The position numbers and the translations under genes are program-made. A stretch of DNA of 64,000 nucleotides from Strigops habroptila. Its lineage: Eukaryota > Chordata > Aves > Psittaciformes > Psittacidae. Below the pieces are notes generated by a model. It searched no databases, was not told the DNA's origin, and saw only the letters and a list, made by a program, of their open reading frames with translations. Position 1 is the first letter of the stretch; every line of letters begins with the position of its first letter. This document shows positions 56,603-64,000 of the stretch, one piece after another. The stretch lies in the NCBI RefSeq assembly GCF_004027225.2, contig NC_046360.1, positions 3,088,001 to 3,152,000 of the forward strand, read 5' to 3'.

Positions 56603-59600
56603 CTGCAGAAGGAAGCACAAAGTCAGACAATACACAAAAGTGCTTTCCAGGTGATAAAATAGTGACTTAAAAGTATTCAACCTCTGATAAGTAATAAATG
56701 CTAAGGCTCCAATTTTGCACATACAATTTTCCACACTGGTTTCTACTGGAATTTAGGCGAACAAGAGGACAGGAATGAACTCAATGAATTTATAATGCAG
56801 GGGGGTTGGAACTAGATGATCTTTAAGGTCCCTTCCAACCCAAACCATTCTATGATTCTATAATATAGAATATTATATACAGAATATATATAATATATAA
56901 TGTATATATAATATATATTATATAATATAGGGCTCTGAATTAAAGCAGGACATTCTGCTTTATCTTATTTCTATTATTTTAATTTTGTTGTTTATTCCAA
57001 TGTAATTATGAAGAAGGGATGCATCAGAAAGATGCCTTTGAAACTAAATTAGCCCAAATAATTTCAATATTAAATGCAGTCACATTTGCACATGAAACAT
57101 ACGAACAGACAGGAGGCAATTCATTCATTGATTAGCTATTTGCTTTTAATCTGGATATGAGACAAAATGGTCTGCTTCAAAGAAGCTTTCAAATCAAAAC
57201 CAACTGGAAGATGAACAGCATCATTCCTGCCTGTGGATTTCCATTAGAAAACCTGGCCAAGAGCAGATGTGCAATACTTTGAAGAGTTGAACCAGACACC
57301 ACTTATTACTGCCTTGCTTTTTAAAGTAACCCAAATTGCCATTCACTGTCTTGCTGCATTACAGATTACACTCATTGATAACTTGCAGCCTGCTATTTCA
57401 CTAGCCTTGTAAAAGGCAGGAAGCTTGTGCCAAGGTTACCCACATCTGATGCCTCCCCCATCATCTCACTTCTCTCCACACCAAACCTCTCATTAAATCT
57501 GTGATGATCACATGAATCTCTTACCTTACTGGGCTTGTCACTCTGAGGATCAAATACTTTCTCACAAAGGCGAAGACCAGTTTCTTGCCTCAGCTGCTGC
57601 AGGTAGGCCCTCATCACCTCTGAAACACAGCACAGGACAAACCATGGAAACTGAGGCAGCACCAAGTCAAACTGAATTGAACAGGGAAGCATCAGCTATC
57701 ACTGCTTAAAGCAGGAAGTGAGTTTTCACATCTACAGGTTGGCTGGCTGAGTTGGCTTGCTTAATTTACAGCCATACCTGGGATTTTTATGGTATTTCTA
57801 CCAATAAAAAAGATCATCCAAGCTGTTTTCTCTCAATTACTTTTGCTCATTATTGTGGGCTTCCTATTCTGCCAGTCCAGCAGTTGGCTTGGGCTTCGTT
57901 ACAGGGTTTATCTAGTGATTATGCTGATGCAAAAGGCAGACTCAAACCCCTGTTAATTTGTTCTGTCGGATCTATGGATCCAGGGAAATCACTGCCCCCC
58001 GGAGGTCAGAAAATCCAGCTTCTGCTCCCCTCATAAGAGAACTGCAGATTTAGAACATTCAGTTTTAGCAGTAATTGTTCTTATTGCAGTCACAAAAGTG
58101 CAGCTGGTAAAGTAAGAGCCCAAGGAAGCCTTCGGGGGTGCTGGATTAGCCTTACCTTCCTCCTGCTTGTTGGCAGGTTTGGCGTAAATGGCATTAAGCG
58201 GAAAGCCAGGCTCCCCAGGGATTGGGAAGTTAGTGATTCCCAGTGTGTACATCTCTTTCTCTCCTTGGCCTTTGGAGTTACACTGGAAAAACAAGGCAAA
58301 CAATGGATTAACAGTTACAAACAACAGCTGATGGAGTGATAGACCCAGCTATTTTATCTGTAACACATAAAAACTCATCAAGAAGAACAACATAATGTAT
58401 CTTTGGAGGTCCACAGCCTTGGAGTACCTGTGGCTCTGACAATAGGGAATAGGGTGAACAGGATTATTTGTGCCACTGGGAGGACAATATCAGCAAATCC
58501 TTTCCCAAGTATCCCCAGAACAGACTCAGTTCCCCTCCTGCACAGAAATTCACTTTTCTCACCTTTTGCAGCTTTTTCAAGCACTCAGAAATGTAGAGGG
58601 TGACATAGATCAGTGTTCTGTCAGCCTCGTTCTGCAAAGCAAGAGCAAGCAAGAGGAATAAGTTTAAGCCATCCTGGCCTACAATTTCCCCATGAGAGGG
58701 AAATGCAATTCATGACATTTATCCAGCTTTAAAAATTAAGTGTGAGGAAGGAGAGATTTTGTTACTAGTAGAATTATTTCATTGAAAATAAGCATATTCA
58801 CAGCACCAACCCACCAAAGAACTACCATATGCAAAGTATCTTAAAACATTACCTTAATTTCATAATTTTTGAAGAAAACATTAGCTTTGAAGTAGTAGAT
58901 GGCTTCATCTATAATATCCGTGTCCTTAGCTAGCGAAAAAGAAATACAGAGTTAAACAATGCACCGTTACAGTACATTTGGTCATAACTTTTACTCATTG
59001 AAATACACAAATAAGGATTATTGCAAAAGCAAAACTTTGGTATTTACAAAAAGCAGAAGCCAGCACTATGTAACACAAAGCAGTTGTTGCTGTGTGAAAC
59101 ACCAGTGAGCTCAGACTGTTAACATTTAAGCTTCCTCCTCTTAGCAGGAGCTTGAACTCCCTTCTCCTCCTCCCCCCATGATTTCTCACTTTACAAATGG
59201 CAGCAATTCAGCAGCTCCCCACTTTTCTACCAGTCAAATAACTCACCAGAGTTTTAAGAGTGTAAAAGTCTTCTCAGGACATGAAAATGGTTTTGGAGAA
59301 AGATCACACAAATTTCATTATCCTCTTCAACAAAGGAAAAAAGGTGAGGAGCAGAACACAGTTCTGGATGCCAACCATCCAGAACTGCTTAAATCCAGGA
59401 AGTATTTCCTTTGTATTTCCTTTCCCAAACTGAATTGCCACATTACTGAGGGATAGCACGCTCAAGAAGTGCTATTTCATGTGCTGAAGGGAACCCCGAC
59501 CAGGCTGCCTGTGCACCCTGTGGGGACGCCCATAACTTCATCTCAATTTTTGAAGCCCCCTACCCTAAAGTGCTGCCTAAGCTACTCCCTGCCCTTCAGA

Positions 59601-60969
59601 GCAGCCGAGTGTCTTCAGCCACAGACCCAAAGCCCAAGTTCTCTGTAGCTAAACCTCCACTTCCTCTGACAGCAGAGGGTTCACACCACCACGTCCTCCT
59701 CAAAACCTACTGACGAGCACAGGAGGAAGCACGAGAATAGTAACTGTAGGCTTTAATTAGTGAAGCAGTTGATTTAGCTGGAGCATGGTGCCTATTTCTC
59801 TGTGCATAACTGTTTTCCATGATTTGAACAACTTAAGTGTTTGAAAACTTTTCTTCCTCCTCTATAAACTGCAGTTTATAGAAATATAAACTGGAAACAG
59901 CACTCCACTTCCAAGCCATGGCTCCTCTCATCACTCTTGCTAGCCATGGCTCCTCTCATCACTCTTGCTAGGGCTGGCTTGGAGCAAACTGCGATGATGA
60001 TGAGCTATATAGAGGCAGGTTTTCAGAGGTTATTATAAACTTACTTTCCCGAGGTGCTGGGCCTTTGAACTGGCTTCTGATGGGTAACAGTGCCATGTTC
60101 CCAATCAGCTTGGTGTCAGAGTCCATTAAAGTGGAGTGGTAGGCCTAGAGATGGGGGGAAAGCTGGTTATTAATGGTACTGAAAATAGATATTTCCCTGT
60201 CTGATCGTGTGTGCCCTGTGTCTTCATCAAATAGGACTCAGTCTAGTTTGTTAGTGATGCTTCCAGCATTTTTTCTTTGCACAAACAATGTCTGTTTTCT
60301 GTTTAGGCCCCGATCGCAGTGCCATTCTGGTGAAGACCATGGAAGCATCATCACTGGCACCACTTACGATCACAGTGAAGGGAGACAGGATAAAACAGGT
60401 ACGGCTGGGCTGCAGGCTTTGCTTCATCCCCAGGCTGCCAGACCCCATTCTGCACAGCACCAAAGGGGCAACAGCCCTGTTCTCCTGCCTCAGTTATGGG
60501 GCCATGCATAGTTCATTGAAAGTTAGATGCCCATTAAAAAAGATTGTATTTTATTTCCATGGCTAGCTAATATTATTAGGTAACAATAAATAAAGCAAGG
60601 CTTAACACATACCCACACACTCAAATAAAAAGACCCTTCTGTGCACTGTAAAGCTGCTCTAAGTAAAAAAAAAAGAACAAAAACCTTTCTGCATGTGACA
60701 GATTCTCCCTGGAAAACCGATTTTTAACCACTGATGAGTTCAACTTTAGGCACTTTCCAAGCATTCCACCGGGAAAAGGCTTCGCCTCCTCACAGCCTAT
60801 GTTTTGTGGGGGGAGAGGGGGATTTAGCCAGGGGCGTGTGTGTGTGAGCAGCATCCCCTAGCAGAAAGAAGGGGTGTGAACAACCCCAGAGCACAGCGCT
60901 GCTTTTACCAATCTCCTCCTTGCTGCAGCCGGGGGCTGCTGCCCTCCGGCCCGCGGGTGGGTCCCTGGC

Positions 60970-61000
<31 letters not shown>

Positions 61001-61235
61001 AGGCGTCGCCCGTGCAGCAGCCTCCTATAAGCAGCAATGCCCCGCTCTCAGTGGGGTTCCCCACAGCCCCTTTGGTCCCCAGCAGTTGCCCACGGCCGGC
61101 AGAGCCCCTGTCCCCACCCCCGGGGGGAGCGCTCTCAGCCCCCAGGCCCGGCCCCGCCGCCCCGGCCGCTGCCCTCCCCTCTCCCCGCCGCCCCGGGCCG
61201 GCCCAGCGCCGGGTGCGAAGCCCCCTCACCGGCAT
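56540..61235 (-). CDS. ARPC3: Arp2/3 complex subunit 3 (p21-Arc), complete (gene-level entry)
   Basis: ARPC3 is one of seven subunits of the Arp2/3 complex, which nucleates branched actin filaments in the cytoplasm. Seven coding exons on the minus strand (61230-61235, 60045-60144, 58853-58929, 58563-58631, 58156-58282, 57525-57619, 56540-56602) join in phase into 178 residues, the family's usual length, ending KSLSGPGQ. The few differences from human (for example SerThr at 6-7 and WWIC near the end) are conservative. The first coding exon holds only Met-Pro, as in human. All introns are GT-AG and no break was seen. Confidence 0.98.
56797..56860 (+). mobile_element. CR1 LINE 3' end in ARPC3 intron 6
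   Basis: Only about 64 bp: gcaggggggttggaactaga, tgatctttaaggtccc, ttccaacccaaaccattc, tatgattcta. It is close to the CR1 consensus, so probably younger than the copy at 6157, and runs directly into an AT microsatellite. Confidence 0.88.
56857..56930. repeat. Imperfect TA-rich microsatellite
   Basis: 74 bases of A and T with only three interruptions by C or G, starting in the terminal repeats of the CR1 fragment. Confidence 0.88.
57525..57619 (-). CDS. ARPC3: ARPC3 exon 6 (residues 127-158)
   Basis: 95 bp, acceptor gtttcag, donor gtaaga. Encodes [20 protein letters not shown] and [11 protein letters not shown]. Confidence 0.97.
58156..58282 (-). CDS. ARPC3: ARPC3 exon 5 (residues 85-127, last codon split)
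   Basis: 127 bp. Encodes [38 protein letters not shown] and KQEE. Donor gtaagg. Confidence 0.97.
58563..58631 (-). CDS. ARPC3: ARPC3 exon 4 (residues 62-84)
   Basis: 69 bp, phase 0 at both ends. Encodes [20 protein letters not shown] then LQK. Donor gtgaga. Confidence 0.97.
58853..58929 (-). CDS. ARPC3: ARPC3 exon 3 (residues 36-61)
   Basis: 77 bp, acceptor tcgctag, donor gtaatg. Encodes [19 protein letters not shown] and KNYEIK. Confidence 0.97.
59914..59969. repeat. 28-bp perfect tandem duplication
   Basis: Two identical copies of a unit starting agccatggctcc and ending cactcttgct, in ARPC3 intron 2. Confidence 0.93.
60045..60144 (-). CDS. ARPC3: ARPC3 exon 2 (residues 3-36, last codon split)
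   Basis: 100 bp, acceptor ctctag, donor gtaagt. Encodes [20 protein letters not shown] and [13 protein letters not shown]. Confidence 0.97.
60971..61004. repeat. Polypurine GGA/GAA tract in ARPC3 intron 1
   Basis: 34 bases of G and A only, mostly GGA and GAA triplets; CCT-rich on the coding strand. About 225 bp downstream of the start codon, inside the CpG-rich region. Confidence 0.85.
61230..61235 (-). CDS. ARPC3: ARPC3 exon 1, coding part (Met-Pro)
   Basis: ATG CCG, then donor gtgagg. G at -3 gives a good start context. Six coding bases are too few to identify alone; the call rests on the phase match to the next exon and the CpG-rich surroundings. Confidence 0.88.
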
Positions 61236-61430
61236 CTCGAAGGGCAGGACGCAGTTCAGCGGGGCCGGGCAGGGGGAAGAGCAGGGAGGAACTGGTAGCA
61301 AAGCTTCCTGCTCTGCCTGCGCTGCAGGAAATGAGGCAGCAGAGGCGGTGCGAGGAAGGGAAGCCGGAGCGGAGGCTTGCGGCGTGCACCGCCCCGAGAG
61401 GCATCCCTCGTGTGAGAGCTCTGCCAGCAC

Positions 61431-64000
61431 GGGAAGGTGCTTGGAAGCACATCCAGATGGGGACTTGGCTGCTTTTTCCTTCCCTATGGAATTCCTCCCC
61501 ACTCCTCTGCCTTTGCTGTGGCCAGCACTGCCAGTAACCCCTCCTCAGTCCCCCCATGCCACACTCTTCTTCTCCAGCCACCCAAGCATCTTGCTTCCTT
61601 GGTGGAAGAGGTGAGGTCCTGTCCCTGGCAAGGGTCAGTGCTCCACAAGAGCTTAGGAGGGGACGCTTTGCTTGTAACTGGTTTTCTCTCCTGTGCATTT
61701 GCAGCACTCCTGGGCATTGCTTGCTCTGTCCCAACATGCAAAGCACAGCCAGCTGCTGGGCACTCGGTGTAAGGGAGTACAGAGTGGGTCCAAACACATT
61801 GTATTTGGAAGGATGCACACTTCTGTTACTATCAAGCCATAACGTCCCATATGACCCAGTATGCTGAATTTGTCCCCTGGTGAATGACTCGTGGCATGAA
61901 TCAGGAAGAAAAACTGGGAAGATTAGGAAGTGAGTCAAGGTAATCTCACTGCAGGGCTGGGGGTTGTCCTTTTGACATGTCACAAGCATCACTCGTCCGA
62001 GGGATGCACCAGTCTGGAGGTGAGTGAAGCCACCAAAGTTTTCCCAACAATGGTTTAGTTCAGCCAAATCTGGTCCTACCATGGCTGATGTGATGAGCCT
62101 CTGAAGAGCTGATGTTTTTTCACCTCTTCCTGGTGACCACAATGACCATCTTGAAACTGAACTCTTAGTGTTCACTAATTGTGCTGGAAGTAAGGTTTTA
62201 GAAATGCCAAGTATCACAAGGCTGGCAATTTTTGAAAACCTGGCTTTGAAAGACAATTTTAATAGCTCTTAGGTGACACCTTATTTCCTAGTTCTTCTTT
62301 GTTTGCATTTAAAAGATCCCATGCAATCCTCCCTGACCCCCACATAAGGTTCCTGGGAAGCTCTTTACTTCTAGACATGCGGGATTTGCTGGTCTGCTGA
62401 ACCTGCCTCCCTGTTCTGGCTCTGCTTTGGGCAAAACAGATGCTTAGTTCAAAAATAAGCACCCTATCAGCAGTATGACCATTTAATCATGTATTTTAAC
62501 AGACATGAAGAACAACCCTACTGATGAATAAAATTACACCTTCTGGACTACAAGCAAGAAACTACAGAACTAAACTCTGTCCCAAGTCGCTATCACAGCC
62601 CAGGTTTAGGTAAGTGGAGTTGTCTTCAAGTATTCAGTCCTTCATTTGGTTTCCTTTAAGGGGTATCCTTGCTCTCAGACTGACTATCTGTTCCTACAAA
62701 TGACATCAATTATTCTACTGAAATACTTGGCTGCTTGTATCTTGTGAGGATGAGGTGAATTTCTAATACATGGACTATGTGTAGATGATATGCCTACATC
62801 TATGCATTCACTGATGTTAAGCATTTCACAGCCATGAGGCCCTTTTTAGAATATATTTTAGTTCAAGGACTCCGTGAATAAATCTCATTCCATAGGGTTA
62901 AGGAAGGGTTGGTAGGTATTTGGACATAAGCAGCGAAAAATCTACATCCTAAAACTCAACTGAATGTAGCTAGTATATTTGACTAATAGATTTTAGGAGA
63001 ACCAATGAAATGTATTTTGAAACACCCCAGGAACAGTTTTTATATATAAAAGAACTATAAGCAGAGGTAAATTCAGCAGTACATTTGCCCACAGGGCTTG
63101 AGTTACTGTATGATATGAACAGCCTGTGAACAGCTACACCTAACTCCAGAATTGATGCTACGTGTCTGAAACATTCCCAAGACCATTTTCACATGTATTC
63201 AGTTACTTAGGTGAGTATGTTCTCTGGAGGTAACGTGCTAAAGCTTTGCTTCTCTGAGAGCACCACATATTGTGCTGTGGAGGTAACATATGTCCATAGC
63301 AGAAGTATGAGTTCTGTATTTCAGAGCAAAAAAGGAGTTTACATGTTTGTTGCTGTCGTCTTTGTTAAGTAACACAGCTTGTAAGATGATTGCACAAGAC
63401 CATCACCGAGTTCTGGTTTTCTTTCTTTTAAGTGTTGTGCTGTGCTTAAAAAGATGTTATTGATGTATAAACCACTTAAAGCCATGTGTAAATTGTACAA
63501 AAAAACAGCCTTAAGAAGGCTTAAAATCTGGGCTTTTCCAAAGTGAAGGTAAAATATACACATTGCTGGGAGACCACCACTGACCAGATGTCCCTGTGAA
63601 GTTGCCAGTCAGCTCTCTGCCTAACTCAGGTTCAGTTCATCAAGTACAATTCTTTCTCTCACCTAATAATGAAACTAACTAGTTAGTACTGGAGATAAAT
63701 ATTTATTACAATATATTGATATTCAGTTTTGCCCCTTTTGCAGATAATTAAGATTTTTTTTCAAGCATTCCTATGCTTAAATGAGTTCTATCAATGTGGG
63801 GAACATTTTATAACACACAGTCATAAGAATAAAAATTGTTTATTAAAATAGTTACAAGATGATATAGCTCACTTTATTATAAATATTAGTTATCTTACAG
63901 ATAAAATATTGAGTATGTTTGTGTAGGAGTAGATTTTCTTCATTTTTTAACACAAACCAAAATACCCAAATATGGGTATTTTCTCCTCCCATATCTGACC
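61431..64000. other. Region upstream of ARPC3
   Basis: No gene was recognised. The last 400 bases are AT-rich, with minus-strand AATAAA hexamers at 63702-63707 and 63839-63844 that could belong to the next gene's 3' end. In human that neighbour is GPN3, but no coding match was found here. Confidence 0.55.

Larger units (their letters stand above)
56603..61229 (-). other. ARPC3: ARPC3 introns
   Basis: Six GT-AG introns. Those over 300 bp are 60145-61229, 58930-60044 (28-bp tandem duplication), 57620-58155 and 56603-57524 (CR1 end plus AT microsatellite). No nested gene recognised. Confidence 0.75.
60890..61430 (-). promoter_or_regulatory. ARPC3: ARPC3 CpG-rich promoter region
   Basis: CpG- and GC-rich block centred on the first coding exon; the start site is inferred to be within about 200 bp upstream of 61235. 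No TATA box seen in that span. Many open frames here reflect base composition, not genes. Confidence 0.75.

Noticed and set aside
59989-60040. Possible C/D-box snoRNA in ARPC3 intron 2 (gatgatgatgagc)
   Set aside because: A C-box-like string is present, but no D box or terminal stem was found at a suitable distance.
60840-61614. Several overlapping open frames of 150-215 codons on both strands
   Set aside because: They all lie in the CpG-rich ARPC3 promoter, where stop codons are rare. Their translations are Pro/Ala/Gly/Arg-rich shadows of base composition.
63702-63844. Minus-strand AATAAA hexamers as the 3' end of a next gene (GPN3 by synteny)
   Set aside because: The DNA is AT-rich, so the hexamers are expected by chance, and no coding sequence of a neighbour is visible before the window ends.

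Overview
The window is vertebrate nuclear DNA, almost certainly from a bird. Its exons are short, its introns are spliced GT-AG, and its interspersed repeats include four 3' pieces of the CR1 LINE, the dominant retroposon of birds, some with the ATTCTATG-type tail. Three protein-coding genes can be rebuilt exon by exon. Every junction keeps phase, and the products have the family's usual lengths. The order is the one known in vertebrates next to human 12q24: ATP2A2, ANAPC7, ARPC3.

Positions 1-41260, plus strand: ATP2A2, encoding the SERCA2 calcium pump. The window opens inside intron 3 and holds exons 4-20, which give residues 74-1042. The gene has two alternative 3' ends. Reading through exon 20 gives the 1042-residue SERCA2b. 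Splicing from an internal donor at 34682 to an exon at 40119 gives SERCA2a, 997 residues ending Ala-Ile-Leu-Glu. All catalytic, nucleotide-binding and calcium-binding residues checked are present.

Positions 41260-48647: no recognisable gene. The stretch must hold the ANAPC7 3' UTR, whose end could not be placed, and the spacer between the convergent genes ATP2A2 and ANAPC7. Positions 48648-54968, minus strand: ANAPC7, complete, 11 coding exons, 565 residues, a TPR subunit of the anaphase-promoting complex, with a CpG-rich promoter at about 54770-55250.

Positions 56103-61235, minus strand: ARPC3, complete, 7 coding exons, 178 residues, the p21 subunit of the Arp2/3 complex, with a CpG-rich promoter at about 60890-61430. 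From there to 64000 no gene was recognised.

The three genes are housekeeping or muscle-related neighbours with no shared pathway. ANAPC7 and ARPC3 lie head-to-tail, less than 1 kb apart. I found no previously undescribed system. The points most worth checking are a 24-bp duplication at the acceptor of ATP2A2 exon 18, a Pro-to-Val difference from human in the phospholamban-contact motif, and an AT microsatellite that seems to have grown from a CR1 tail.
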